A stretch of 64,000 nt of DNA from JAERML01 sp035687895 (GTDB lineage Bacteria > Bacteroidota > Ignavibacteria > UBA10030 > UBA6906), in contig DASRUE010000064.1 in NCBI GenBank assembly GCA_035687895.1, positions 1 through 64,000 on the forward strand, written 5' to 3'. The notes beneath the pieces were generated by a model that saw only the letters and a list, made by a program, of their open reading frames with translations, was not told where the DNA came from and ran no database searches. A program made the translations under genes and the position numbers. The first letter of the stretch is position 1. Every line of letters starts with the position of its first letter. Shown piece by piece: positions 33,885 through 42,531 of the stretch.

Positions 33885-35710
33885 AGGCTTCATACTTGGT
33901 TCACCAGATATGCTCTACGCTCCTTCTTTCTGCGGGAATGGCGTTTTCCTCTTTTGGACAGAACCCCTCCTCCTCTATTACGGCAGACGAATTGAAAGCC
34001 CATGTCAAGTTTCTTGCGTCAGATGAATTGGAAGGGCGGGGATCAGGAACTCCGGGGAATGAACGGGCGGCCACATACATCGCCGAACGATTCACGCAGT
34101 ATGGCCTGACACCAGCCGGCGATTCAGGCACGTACTTTCAGAAATTCACATTTGTTTCGGCAGTTCGCCTCGGAACAAGGAATTCTCTGAACTTTGCAGG
34201 CATTGATGCTAGAACCCCCTCGTTGGATCCTGACGTCGACTTCCGCCCACTCGGTTTCTCCATTGACACTTCCGTCTCGGGCAATGTTGTGTTTGTTGGT
34301 TATGGCATCTCTGCGCCGGAAAATGGATATGACGATTACGCCGGCATTGAAGTGACAGGCAAGTTGGTTATTGCAATGCGGTATGGACCCGATGGGAATG
34401 ACCTACACAGCGACCTCTACAAGCATACTTCATTTCGAAACAAAGCGCGCAAGGCAAGGGAAAAAGGAGCGGCAGGCTTGATAGTCATCAATGGACCCAA
34501 TGATGATGAGGATGATGAGTTGGTGAAGCTCAGCTACGACAATTCATTTGCGAACTCGGGCATTGCTGCTATCTCAATGAAACGTGGTCTGATAGAGAGG
34601 GCCCTGCATCACCTGGGAAAGGACATGAAGTCCATCCAGGATACCATCAAGCAAAACCGTCGACCCCAGAGTATCGAATTGCCCGGTGTTAGAGCTTCTC
34701 TTTCCACTGAAGTTGTACAAGTAATGGCCACAAGCGCGAATATCGTTGGCTACCTCGAGGGAACCAGCCCGACTCTGAAAAAACAGGTAATCGTTGTGGG
34801 AGCACACATGGACCATCTTGGTTACGGCGGCCCAGGGTCCGGCTCCCTGATGCCGGATGTACACGAAATCCATAACGGCGCAGACGATAACGCATCAGGC
34901 ACGGCCGGACTTCTTGAACTTGCCGAGGCGTTTGCGACGAGAAGAGACCCCCCCGCAAGAGGCCTCGTGTTTATTTCGTTCTCGGGCGAAGAGCTTGGAA
35001 CGCTCGGATCCAGCTACTATGTGAATCACCCGTTTGTCCCCCTTTCCCACACGATTGGAATGATCAACATGGATATGGTTGGGAAACTTGAGGGAAGAGA
35101 GCTTACAGTCTACGGAACAGGTACTTCACCATTGTGGGATACTGTTCTTTCCAGTGCAGACCCGGATTCTCTTTTCTCACCCAAAAAGGTTCCAGACGGC
35201 TTCGGCCCGAGCGATCACTCTCAATTCTATGCCAAAGACATCCCGGTTTTGTTCTTCTTCACGGGCACGCACAATGACTATCACAAGCCCTCAGATGATT
35301 GGGACAAGTTGAATTACCAAGGAGAGGAGAAGGTCATCAAGTATGTATACAGGATAGTGGAAAAACTGAACAACCTCCAAGAAAGACCCCAATTTGCACG
35401 AACGCAAACCTCTTCCTCCATGGGTGGAGGTGACTCTCGCGGCTTCAACGTGACTTTAGGAGTGATTCCTGATTACGGCGAAGGGAGCCAGGGGATGAAG
35501 ATTGGAGGAATTCGCCCGGGGGGCCCAGCCGAGAAAGCTGGGATGCAGGCTGGAGATGTCATCGTAAAGATGGCCGGGAAAAAGGTCCTGAATATCTATG
35601 ACTACATGGGAATTCTTGGGGAACTCAAGGCAGGACAAGAAATCGACGTTGAGGTGATTCGAAACGGGAAGACGATACCTCTCCGGACAACCATGGAGAA
35701 GAGGAAATAG
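33881..35710 (+). CDS. Exported M28 aminopeptidase with PA and PDZ domains
   Basis: The 609-residue protein has a signal peptide (about 1-26), a PA (protease-associated) domain (about 130-240) and an M28 zinc peptidase domain. The metal and catalytic residues show as AHMDHLGYGG, HNGADDNASGTAG, SGEELGTLGS, INMDMVGK and FGPSDHSQF. A C-terminal PDZ domain has IGGIRPGGPAEKAGMQAGD. M28 enzymes of this build cleave N-terminal residues from peptides outside the cytoplasm. It overlaps the PD40 gene by four bases. The region between its stop and the convergent DUF4920 gene holds only a weak GC-rich hairpin. Confidence 0.93.
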   Translation: MKASYLVHQICSTLLLSAGMAFSSFGQNPSSSITADELKAHVKFLASDELEGRGSGTPGNERAATYIAERFTQYGLTPAGDSGTYFQKFTFVSAVRLGTRNSLNFAGIDARTPSLDPDVDFRPLGFSIDTSVSGNVVFVGYGISAPENGYDDYAGIEVTGKLVIAMRYGPDGNDLHSDLYKHTSFRNKARKAREKGAAGLIVINGPNDDEDDELVKLSYDNSFANSGIAAISMKRGLIERALHHLGKDMKSIQDTIKQNRRPQSIELPGVRASLSTEVVQVMATSANIVGYLEGTSPTLKKQVIVVGAHMDHLGYGGPGSGSLMPDVHEIHNGADDNASGTAGLLELAEAFATRRDPPARGLVFISFSGEELGTLGSSYYVNHPFVPLSHTIGMINMDMVGKLEGRELTVYGTGTSPLWDTVLSSADPDSLFSPKKVPDGFGPSDHSQFYAKDIPVLFFFTGTHNDYHKPSDDWDKLNYQGEEKVIKYVYRIVEKLNNLQERPQFARTQTSSSMGGGDSRGFNVTLGVIPDYGEGSQGMKIGGIRPGGPAEKAGMQAGDVIVKMAGKKVLNIYDYMGILGELKAGQEIDVEVIRNGKTIPLRTTMEKRK

Positions 35711-35792
35711 ATGCTCCCCGGATTGTCAAGGACATCGGGCCGGCACATCTCTCACCGGACCCGCATCCTAACTACTCAGACGACAGAAACCT

Positions 35793-36317
35793 TCAGTGTT
35801 CCTTCTGAGCTGTACCGCTGACAACATCCTTCTGTTCCTTGGATAGCTCAGGCCCGTTCTCAATCGCGACAACTGAAGCAGTCACCATTGTCATTAGTTG
35901 ATCTTGTTTGATGTCTTCGGGTTTAACATCCGGTGAATGTTGGTCTTCAGCCCAATGCTTTGCAACGTTTTTATCAACAAGCTTTGTGTACACTTTCCCC
36001 TGAACGCGAACTCTTTGCCCCTCTGATTCCCACGGGACAAAGAAGCTGTAATTCTTGAAGTCCACTCGGATCTTCTGCGTCCCATCCGTCACAAACATCC
36101 AGCACCCCTTGTTCTGACACACCTCCTTAACTGTCCCCTCAAAAACAACTTCCACCTTATTATATGAACCACTATTCGTGAGGATTTCAGCAATGGTAGC
36201 CGTCCTTGCATCCGAAAACTCTCCTCCGTAGACTCTCTCATTCTTGAACTCATCACCGGTCATTCCAAGAGCTGAAGCAGCAATAGCAAGTGATAGAAAT
36301 CCAACAACCCGTTTCAT
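35793..36317 (-). CDS. DUF4920 exported protein
   Basis: The 174-residue protein has a short signal peptide (MKRVVGFLSLAIAASALG) and a beta-rich domain with VCQNKGCWMFVTDG and FKNYSFFVPWESEGQ, the features of DUF4920. The two cysteines in CQNKGC are conserved in that family and could bind metal or form a disulfide. Its nucleic-acid-binding-like OB fold recalls bacterial OB-fold exported proteins, but no function is known. AGGAGGTACT ahead of the ATG at 36317 decides the start over an in-frame codon 35 residues upstream. It is the last gene of a minus-strand cluster. Confidence 0.75.
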   Translation of the reverse strand: MKRVVGFLSLAIAASALGMTGDEFKNERVYGGEFSDARTATIAEILTNSGSYNKVEVVFEGTVKEVCQNKGCWMFVTDGTQKIRVDFKNYSFFVPWESEGQRVRVQGKVYTKLVDKNVAKHWAEDQHSPDVKPEDIKQDQLMTMVTASVVAIENGPELSKEQKDVVSGTAQKEH

Positions 36318-36351
36318 AGTACCTCCTCTGATATCAATGAAATGATTGGAA

Positions 36352-36534
36352 TTAGCGTTGCTGTAAGAGATTGTGTACCTCTTTGATGTAACTTTCCACA
36401 ATTCGTGCCCTTGCATCCTCACTTCGCGCCGCCAACAATTCGGTCCGATACTGGCGGATGAAATCGCTAAGCTGAGTCCGCTCTTGCTCAGAAAGCGATG
36501 AATTGAAACTTCGGAATGTATCTTCGGCGGCCAT
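36352..36534 (-). CDS. Small hypothetical protein
   Basis: A 60-residue, largely helical, charged protein with ELSQ-type composition (SLSEQERTQLSDFIRQYRTE then ARARIVESYIKEVHNLLQQR). It has no cysteines, signal peptide or membrane segment. GGAG lies nine bases before ATG 36534; an in-frame ATG three codons earlier is too close to that site. It sits between DUF4920 and DUF971 genes on the same strand. I do not recognise a family. Confidence 0.55.
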   Translation of the reverse strand: MAAEDTFRSFNSSLSEQERTQLSDFIRQYRTELLAARSEDARARIVESYIKEVHNLLQQR

Positions 36535-36564
36535 AGACCACATCTCCCTTGTTGACGCTACTGT

Positions 36565-36912
36565 TCAATCCTGGACTCTTTCCGATTTGCAGACATCGCA
36601 TTCGCAGAGTTTCCGAAGATGATCCCAAGTGTACATCCCCATGTCGTGGGTGTCTCCCCATGTGAATTTGACTCCGTAGTTCCCAACCGGAACAGCCTTC
36701 CTTAGCTCATATCGTCCAGTCGTTTCAATGTCTGGGGGAGGTGGAACATAGGTTTGAAATAGCACACTCTCTCCTTTGCATCCTGCGCACGGACATGAGT
36801 CACGTACATGGCGTAAGCTGATTGCGCTCTCATGTCCGTCCCTCCAAATAATCGCTAGAATAGATGAGCTGATCTGTTTTAATTGTTTTGGAGAACTGGA
36901 GTTAAGCATCAT
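36565..36912 (-). CDS. DUF971 domain protein
   Basis: The 115-residue protein matches the DUF971 pattern (the N-terminal domain of gamma-butyrobetaine hydroxylase, also found alone): IIWRDGHESAISLRHVRDSCPCAGCKG and VGNYGVKFTWGDTHDMGMYTWDHLR. In the stand-alone form the role is unclear; links to iron-sulfur assembly have been proposed because such genes neighbour Mrp/ApbC. Five cysteines lie in CPCAGC and CECDVC, enough to bind a metal or cluster. It follows the M29-like peptidase gene on the same strand. Confidence 0.8.
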   Translation of the reverse strand: MMLNSSSPKQLKQISSSILAIIWRDGHESAISLRHVRDSCPCAGCKGESVLFQTYVPPPPDIETTGRYELRKAVPVGNYGVKFTWGDTHDMGMYTWDHLRKLCECDVCKSERVQD

Positions 36913-36957
36913 TACCTACTCAAGAAAAAGGGAGTTTGGGGCCACCGAGTGACTGTT

Positions 36958-38094
36958 TCAAACAGTATACATCCCCGACTTCAAGATGGTTTCTCTGTTC
37001 CCTGACGCGTACACAAAGGCCACTTCCTCAACGCGCACGAGGGGCTGAATGGTGGGAATGTACACCCTATCAATGTGAACAACATTCTTGGGATCCCGGA
37101 ACGATGCCGGACTTGTAACACCGCCAAAATGCTCGCTCCTACCGAATGCGATGTGGAGACCCAGTTTTTCATCCAGCAAGATGCTACCGACCGGGGTAAC
37201 TCCCCACTCCCCCAGCACTCCAATTCCTATCTCGGCAATGTTCCCGTATGCAGGTTCGGCAGTTAGTTTCTTCCGTTCCTCTTCAGACCTCGGGCCCTGG
37301 GTCAATACATCAGTCGCCTTGTTGGCTGTGATGTTGTAGAGGACTATCTCATCGCCAAACTGAACGGGGAGTGTTCCTGCCGTCTTACTGGGATCATCTG
37401 TTCTCTCTCCTTCATAGGGAACAATATATGCTTCGCCAGAGGGTAGATTACCCACGACGCCTGGTTCCCTCATCAATCCACCGCTCGCATGGGCAGTCCT
37501 ATGGCGAAGATCAAACAGCATATCATACTGCTTCCCCAGTACGCTGAAAACAATGAATGCCTCCTTTGCCTCATCAAGTCGGCTCTTGAACTGCATCACT
37601 CTTGCATGCACCTTCTCGTAGTCAAGCGCAAGGGTTGGCAACATCCTGCGTGAGAATCCAGGCAGTGTCGCACCGCGGAATCCAAATTTCTTTGCCAGGT
37701 TCTTTAGCGGCGCAGTCGCTGAAAGCTCAGTCAGAGCGAGGACAACAGAAGTGTTTTTAAGAACCTCCTCCAAAGCAACCGTTTCGCCCCACAAAGCGTG
37801 GTCTGCACTTGTTCGTGAGGAAATGGAAACCGTTGGAGGAAGATCATTGTTATTTGTCCTGACGTTTCCATAAGTACAGAGTCTGACATCATCAAACGGG
37901 AGTTCCCTGGCATGATTTGACAGCTCGACAAACCACTCTACAGCTATTCTCCTTCTGTCCGCCCACTCTGCCGAATCAGGCACATTGGAATCCGGGAGGT
38001 CAATCAAGATGGTCAAGCCGCGCTCCAATGATTCAAGTCCGAAAACTGATCGAAAGAGCGTGCTAAGTTCAGAGAATGTGAGATTCTGTATCAT
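36958..38094 (-). CDS. M29-like aminopeptidase (thermophilic metalloprotease family)
   Basis: The 378-residue cytoplasmic protein has a C-terminal region resembling M29 aminopeptidases: NIAEIGIGV, then GSILLDEKLGLHIAFGRSEH and finally VVHIDRVYIP. The Glu, His and His-x-Asp positions recall the dinuclear metal ligands of that family. The N-terminal half is less conserved and contains no other known domain. Related sequences are annotated as leucyl aminopeptidases or as ring-cleaving dioxygenases of the same fold, so the reaction is not certain. ATG at 38094 directly follows a TATCTTTG sequence. Confidence 0.7.
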   Translation of the reverse strand: MIQNLTFSELSTLFRSVFGLESLERGLTILIDLPDSNVPDSAEWADRRRIAVEWFVELSNHARELPFDDVRLCTYGNVRTNNNDLPPTVSISSRTSADHALWGETVALEEVLKNTSVVLALTELSATAPLKNLAKKFGFRGATLPGFSRRMLPTLALDYEKVHARVMQFKSRLDEAKEAFIVFSVLGKQYDMLFDLRHRTAHASGGLMREPGVVGNLPSGEAYIVPYEGERTDDPSKTAGTLPVQFGDEIVLYNITANKATDVLTQGPRSEEERKKLTAEPAYGNIAEIGIGVLGEWGVTPVGSILLDEKLGLHIAFGRSEHFGGVTSPASFRDPKNVVHIDRVYIPTIQPLVRVEEVAFVYASGNRETILKSGMYTV

Positions 38095-38336
38095 CAAAGA
38101 TAGTCCATTTCTCTATATTTACTCTTCCGTCCCCGTTGCTGGCTGCAATAGAACTCCACCGTCAGGCCCTTCCACTAAATCCCTGAGTCGCCCAAGTTGG
38201 ACACAACCAACATGCAAGCAGAGCGGATGTCCAATTTACATCAGGCATAGAGAATGCAATACACAGCGTTAGGGCGAGTTCTCTTGTACAATAGGAAGAT
38301 ACTTCAACCGGATTGAAGAGTCAACGAACAGAAGGG

Positions 38337-38822
38337 TTAGTGCTGAAGCATGCGGCGAGCAACCTCGCGCAGTGCATCCTTCGTAAGGAATTTCTGAACC
38401 AGGGGAAAGAGGATATGATTTTCTTTATGAATATGATTCACGAATCGTTGTACGATGGTTTTGGAGATTGCTTCCAGATCCACGGCAGCTTTCTTGTCCG
38501 ACCTCCGACGACCTACTTTGTTTACCGCAGCCCGCAGCCTCGTGAACTCCTTTTTGAGGTACCTGTGGTCGCTTCGCATGAGCTTGGTGGGGCCTTCCAC
38601 ATATCGCTCCAGAACGGGAAACAAGGCATCCTCCTCGCTTTTGTTGTGGACGCCGACTTCTTCCTCAATAAACTCCAGCGCAACCAGCACCTTGCGGTAC
38701 GCATCCTCCGAGAAACCGCTTTCCGCTATGGAACGCGTGGCTTTGTTCAGCGACGAAAGTTGTACGAGAGCCTCGTCATGTTCTTGCATCAGCTGAGCAA
38801 TAGGGTCTATCCGACGATGCAT
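38337..38822 (-). CDS. Hemerythrin HHE-domain protein
   Basis: The 161-residue four-helix protein has the hemerythrin ligand pattern: QEHDEAL, GVHNKSEEDALFPVLERY, RSDHRYLKKEF and VNHIHKENHILFPLVQKF. These His and Glu residues can bind a di-iron centre that senses or carries oxygen or nitric oxide. There is no signal peptide. The start is uncertain (ATG here, or a TTG nine codons upstream) and no ribosome site is clear. It lies a few bases downstream of the ABM-like gene, on the same strand. Confidence 0.85.
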   Translation of the reverse strand: MHRRIDPIAQLMQEHDEALVQLSSLNKATRSIAESGFSEDAYRKVLVALEFIEEEVGVHNKSEEDALFPVLERYVEGPTKLMRSDHRYLKKEFTRLRAAVNKVGRRRSDKKAAVDLEAISKTIVQRFVNHIHKENHILFPLVQKFLTKDALREVARRMLQH

Positions 38823-38854
38823 GGATGTTGTCTGCGTCTTTTGGTTCAAGCAAT

Positions 38855-39154
38855 CTACACTGTTTCAAGGAGCGTTGTGTACTTCATGCCACCTTCATCG
38901 ACATACTCCTCCAATTTGCTCACCATCTTCTCAGCCATTTCATCCATGTTATCTTCCAGCGCATCAAATTCCTCAATGCTGTTGGTAACGAAGACTTCTG
39001 TAAACTGGTTCCTTTTTCCTTTCTGTTCGTAGACCGAGTAATTCTTGTTGGCAATGGTGGTGAAGTGGTCCTTCATACTCCTCACTAACGCAAGGTATTC
39101 TTCACGCAGCTCCGGCTTGACGCCATATGAAATGGTGAACATCACTCGTGGCAT
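38855..39154 (-). CDS. Small alpha/beta-barrel-like hypothetical protein
   Basis: The 99-residue protein begins PRVMFTISYGVKPELREEYLALV, the strand-helix start seen in dimeric alpha/beta-barrel (ABM-like) proteins, and ends with another strand-like stretch. A clear acidic helix (ALEDNMDEMAEKMVSKLEEYVDE) lies between. Members of that fold bind small ligands or haem, or act as monooxygenases, but nothing here fixes a role. It is followed closely by the hemerythrin gene, which makes an oxygen- or nitric-oxide-linked task conceivable. Confidence 0.65.
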   Translation of the reverse strand: MPRVMFTISYGVKPELREEYLALVRSMKDHFTTIANKNYSVYEQKGKRNQFTEVFVTNSIEEFDALEDNMDEMAEKMVSKLEEYVDEGGMKYTTLLETV

Positions 39155-39190
39155 TACAGCGTTTCCTTTCGTTGATAGTGATGAGTGAAC

Positions 39191-39562
39191 TTAGTACCCC
39201 GCGTCCCGAATCTCCTCTTCGTCCATCCCGAAGTAATGGGCAATCTCATGGATCAGCACCTCCCGAATTTTTCCGCGGATCTCTTCACCTGATGCGCAAA
39301 GCCGTTCAATGTTGTCCTGATAGAGCGTAATCTTGTCAGGGACGACCGGCCACGCGCCATAGTGCAAGCCTCGATTGGTCAATGGAACGCCTTCGTACAA
39401 CCCGAGCAGCATCGACTCCGGAGAAAGACCCACTTTGTGTTCCATCTCTCCAGTCGGTGTTGACTCCACCACGATCCTCACATTTTCAATCTTCTGGAGC
39501 AACGGGTCCGGTAGTGCATCAAAGATCTCCTGTGCAAGTTCTTCAAATACCTCTCTCTTCAT
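39191..39562 (-). CDS. Minimal zincin metallopeptidase (PF06262-type)
   Basis: The 123-residue protein has the zincin signature HEIAHYFGMDEEEI near residue 105, in which the two His and the Glu five residues on bind zinc and the first Glu is catalytic. The rest (FEELAQEIFDALPDPLLQKIENV, then GLYEGVPLTNRG and DKITLYQDNIERL) matches the small metallopeptidase family of about 120 residues. Cellular substrates are not known. It lies six bases downstream of the Yip1-like gene. Confidence 0.85.
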   Translation of the reverse strand: MKREVFEELAQEIFDALPDPLLQKIENVRIVVESTPTGEMEHKVGLSPESMLLGLYEGVPLTNRGLHYGAWPVVPDKITLYQDNIERLCASGEEIRGKIREVLIHEIAHYFGMDEEEIRDAGY

Positions 39563-39568
39563 CTTCGC

Positions 39569-40261
39569 TCACACAAAGTACAGCAGCAAAGCAACGGCCA
39601 CGGTCAGAAGCAAGACGGAAAGGGAAACCAGCACTGTCTTCCCCCGGGTGAATCCGTTTGCTACGATAGTCCCCTCAACGAGGAGAAACCAGGACCATGC
39701 TACCGCCATTACATCAAAGGCAATCAGGACAATGTAGATGACTGGATTGATCACCAGCGGCGGTGGGTTCTTGCCGAAAAAATCCTGTCCAAAGATGGCG
39801 ATTTCGACAGGAAAGACGAACACCAGCGATATCACGATCGGAACACATGCATAGGCCACAAGCGCATAGGTGTTCTTCAGGCCAGCCTTCCCACCGAACA
39901 GGCGTGCAGTCCAGCGGAGCACCACGCTTGCAACCAGGACGAACATAATACCCAGCGGCGGACCGAGGAGTATACCTGATCCAACCAGCGTGAGCAAATT
40001 TGAAAATACTGGCCCGACGTCCTTATACCAGAAAACCGTGTATGCAAGCGCAGTCCCAAGCAAGCAGCTCAATAGGAAGACGTAGTTTTTGTGATGCGAA
40101 AGAACGATTCGACGGAACCCCTCGCGTGGCGACTCAATCAGCTTCCAAACAGTTTCAAACAGATTAAGATTGTCGACCTTGGATTGAATGTAGCTCTTGC
40201 AGGAGAAACAGACTGTCGCAAAATCATCATTCTCTGCGTCGCAGATAGAGCATTTGATCAT
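39569..40261 (-). CDS. Zinc-ribbon plus Yip1-domain membrane protein
   Basis: The 230-residue protein begins with a zinc ribbon MIKCSICDAENDDFATVCFSC (two CxxC pairs). A short linker (FETVWKLIESPREGFRRIV) follows, then five hydrophobic helices in the Yip1 pattern. Bacterial members have no firm role. A seven-pair hairpin (40284-40303) lies just upstream of the start. It sits between tryptophanase and the zincin gene, all on the minus strand. Confidence 0.8.
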   Translation of the reverse strand: MIKCSICDAENDDFATVCFSCKSYIQSKVDNLNLFETVWKLIESPREGFRRIVLSHHKNYVFLLSCLLGTALAYTVFWYKDVGPVFSNLLTLVGSGILLGPPLGIMFVLVASVVLRWTARLFGGKAGLKNTYALVAYACVPIVISLVFVFPVEIAIFGQDFFGKNPPPLVINPVIYIVLIAFDVMAVAWSWFLLVEGTIVANGFTRGKTVLVSLSVLLLTVAVALLLYFV

Positions 40262-40426
40262 GCTTGATCCGCTCTTGATGCCTCGGAGAATGGCCGTTCT
40301 CCGTCAAATGTCTTACCCTGCATGCATGACTGTCTCACGCAGCTCTTGCAAGCGTAGGTATATCAATTGGTTAACAGTATACCAATTTTCAGTCTCTTTA
40401 GCAATGGATTTCTTGCGGTAGTTGTC

Positions 40427-41797
40427 CTAGAGCGGTGCAAATCGAGCCGTGAAGTGCCGCAGGACGGGAGCCTCCTCAATGATTTTGTAACCATGGAGAG
40501 ATTGACGGCGCTGGAACGCCTCAACAACAACTTCGATCACATAATCAATGTGACTTTGCGTGTACACCCTCCGGGGTATGGCAAGTCTTACCAGTTCCAT
40601 GCGCGCTGGAATGAGCTTGCCATCATTCCCGTACTTGCCGAACATAACGCTTCCAATCTCTACTGATCTGATGCCCCCGAGTCGGAAGAGCTCAACAACG
40701 AGAGCCTGACCAGGATATTGGTCTGGAGGAATGTGAGAAAGAAATGCCTTGGCATTCAGATAAATGGCATGCCCACCAGGCGGCCGTAGAATAGGGACAC
40801 CCGCTTCGACCAAGCGCTCACCAAGATATTCCACAGACCGGATGCGGTACTGCAAATAGTGTTCGTCTAACACTTCATCAAGACCCTGAGCGATTGCCTC
40901 AAGGTCACGACCTGCCAATCCACCATATGTTGTGAAACCTTCCGTCATGATCAGGAGGTTACGAGCACCAAAAGCCAGCTTATCGTCATTCATCGCAAGA
41001 AAGCCGCCCATATTCACGAGGCCATCTTTCTTTGCGCTCATGGTGGCTCCGTCTGCGTACGAGAACATTTCGCGTACTATCTCAGAAATTGCTTTTGTCG
41101 CGTAGCCTTCTTCTCTGCGCTTGATGAAGTATGCATTCTCTGCAAACCGGCAAGCATCCAGAAAGAGAGGAATGCCGTATTTGCTGCACACTCTTTTTGT
41201 TTCCCGAATATTCTGCATTGCAACCGGTTGACCGCCGCCGGAATTATTGGTGATTGTGATCATGCAAAGGGGGATACGCTCGCTCCCTACCTTCTTGATG
41301 AACTCTTCCAGAGCAATCACATCCATATTTCCTTTGAAGTCGGCGATAATCTCGGGATCCTTTCCGATTTCTATCGGAAGGTCTACCGCTTCAGCTCCCG
41401 TGAATTCAACATTAGCCCGGGTGGTATCAAAATGGGAGTTGTTCGGAATGTACTTCCCTTTCCCACCCACGAGGCTGAATAAGATTTTTTCGGCTGCTCT
41501 CCCTTGGTGTGTCGGAACAATGTAGGTGAAGCCCGTCAACTCTCTCACTTTTTTCTCGAATCGGAAGAAACTACGGGCGCCCGCATACGATTCATCCCCC
41601 TCCATCATCCCTGCCCATTGCTTCGCGCTCATGGCAGACGTGCCGCTGTCCGTCAACAGATCGATCAGCACATCGTCAGAAGGAATGAGGAACATGTTGT
41701 AGTCTGCTCGCTTTAAGACGGCTGTACGCTCGTCCACAGTGGTGAACCGGATTGGCTCGACCGATTTGATTTTGAAGGGTTCTATGATCGTTTTCAT
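40427..41797 (-). CDS. tnaA: Tryptophanase
   Basis: This PLP enzyme cleaves L-tryptophan to indole, pyruvate and ammonia. The 456-residue protein has the cofactor-lysine region GATMSAKKDGLVNMGGF near residue 250. The C-terminal pattern GIRSVEIGSVMFGK agrees with tryptophanase. In the close relative tyrosine phenol-lyase this segment reads MERG, with an arginine that binds the phenol; here it is VEIG, which favours tryptophan. The end VLRHFTARF also matches. No Trp permease and no TnaC-like leader with a tryptophan codon and rut site was recognised upstream. The CATTTTG ahead of the start gives no ribosome site. Confidence 0.88.
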   Translation of the reverse strand: MKTIIEPFKIKSVEPIRFTTVDERTAVLKRADYNMFLIPSDDVLIDLLTDSGTSAMSAKQWAGMMEGDESYAGARSFFRFEKKVRELTGFTYIVPTHQGRAAEKILFSLVGGKGKYIPNNSHFDTTRANVEFTGAEAVDLPIEIGKDPEIIADFKGNMDVIALEEFIKKVGSERIPLCMITITNNSGGGQPVAMQNIRETKRVCSKYGIPLFLDACRFAENAYFIKRREEGYATKAISEIVREMFSYADGATMSAKKDGLVNMGGFLAMNDDKLAFGARNLLIMTEGFTTYGGLAGRDLEAIAQGLDEVLDEHYLQYRIRSVEYLGERLVEAGVPILRPPGGHAIYLNAKAFLSHIPPDQYPGQALVVELFRLGGIRSVEIGSVMFGKYGNDGKLIPARMELVRLAIPRRVYTQSHIDYVIEVVVEAFQRRQSLHGYKIIEEAPVLRHFTARFAPL

Positions 41798-41970
41798 GGC
41801 AAAATGAAGGATGGATTAATGAATACGCAAAGAACGAGGCATCATATAGTGATGGGGGGTTGCTGAACAAATCTACAGGACCGGCTCCTCTATTGCAAGG
41901 GTGTCAGCGCTCACTTGAACAGAATGTTGATTTCCCTTACTTTGAAAACAAGCATTCAGGAAAAGGAGAC

Positions 41971-42516
41971 GTGAAACTTTTCAGAAAACAGCATCGTCCT
42001 GAGGATCTTGGTGGCATGATCTACGAGGCGCTCCGCTCGGGTATGGAATCAGGGGGTGATCTCTCGATGAACGGATTCCTACGGAGTCTTGATCGGGGCC
42101 CCGCAGAACTCGACGAGCAGTACGTCGGAGAGATCATGGTAGGCCTTATGTTTGGCGCGGCCCTTGCAATTGAGCGGTCTGCCTCTTTACGGGTTGCCGA
42201 ACAAATCGACTCGGGAATGAAAACTGAGTTTTTCAGCCATATCATGGAACAGGGGGCCTCCGCCGTGGAAAAGGCGGAATGGGAGGCTGTCATCGCCGAT
42301 CACTTCCTAGCATACCGTCAATGCCTCGAGGATTATTCAGGCTTCGAACCACCCTGGAAAGTAGGGCGACAATTCTATTGGAATCTTATTGGCAGCGAGG
42401 AGTATAACGCGATGGCGATCAAGATTGCCACGCTCTACATGCTCACTGCACGGGATGTCTCCCAGGACCTGCTCAACGAATACGGTCCTACTCTGCTTGT
42501 GGAAAAAGGGATCTGA
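41971..42516 (+). CDS. Hypothetical acidic protein
   Basis: A 181-residue soluble protein with no signal peptide or membrane segment. Helices seem to dominate (RPEDLGGMIYEALRSGMESG, GEIMVGLMFGAALAIERSAS, YNAMAIKIATLYMLTARDVS). I do not recognise a family. GTG at 41971 is chosen because AGGA lies nine bases upstream and the preceding 37 in-frame residues look non-conserved; an earlier start is possible. Its stop lies inside a terminator hairpin shared with the convergent efflux operon. Confidence 0.55.
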   Translation: MKLFRKQHRPEDLGGMIYEALRSGMESGGDLSMNGFLRSLDRGPAELDEQYVGEIMVGLMFGAALAIERSASLRVAEQIDSGMKTEFFSHIMEQGASAVEKAEWEAVIADHFLAYRQCLEDYSGFEPPWKVGRQFYWNLIGSEEYNAMAIKIATLYMLTARDVSQDLLNEYGPTLLVEKGI

Positions 42517-42529
42517 GAAAGAGATCCTT
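42502..42529 (-). terminator. Terminator of the efflux operon
   Basis: An eight-pair stem (42507-42514 with 42522-42529, one G-U) is followed on the minus strand by TTTTTCC. It overlaps the stop codon of the convergent plus-strand gene and begins three bases after the peroxiredoxin stop. Confidence 0.6.
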
Positions 42530-42531
42530 CC

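Noticed and set aside
35733..35765. GC-rich imperfect hairpin between the M28 peptidase and DUF4920 genes.
   Set aside because: Contains a bulge and lacks a U-run on either strand.
38095..38336. Largest gap, checked for tRNA, small RNA or a missed gene.
   Set aside because: No cloverleaf, strong hairpin with U-run, or credible frame was found.
40284..40303. Seven-pair hairpin just before the Yip1-like gene.
   Set aside because: No U-run follows and no conserved structure is recognised; could be chance.
40365..40387. Hairpin of seven pairs (AATTGGT/ACCAATT) downstream of tnaA.
   Set aside because: AU-rich stem without a U-run on the minus strand; too weak to call a terminator.
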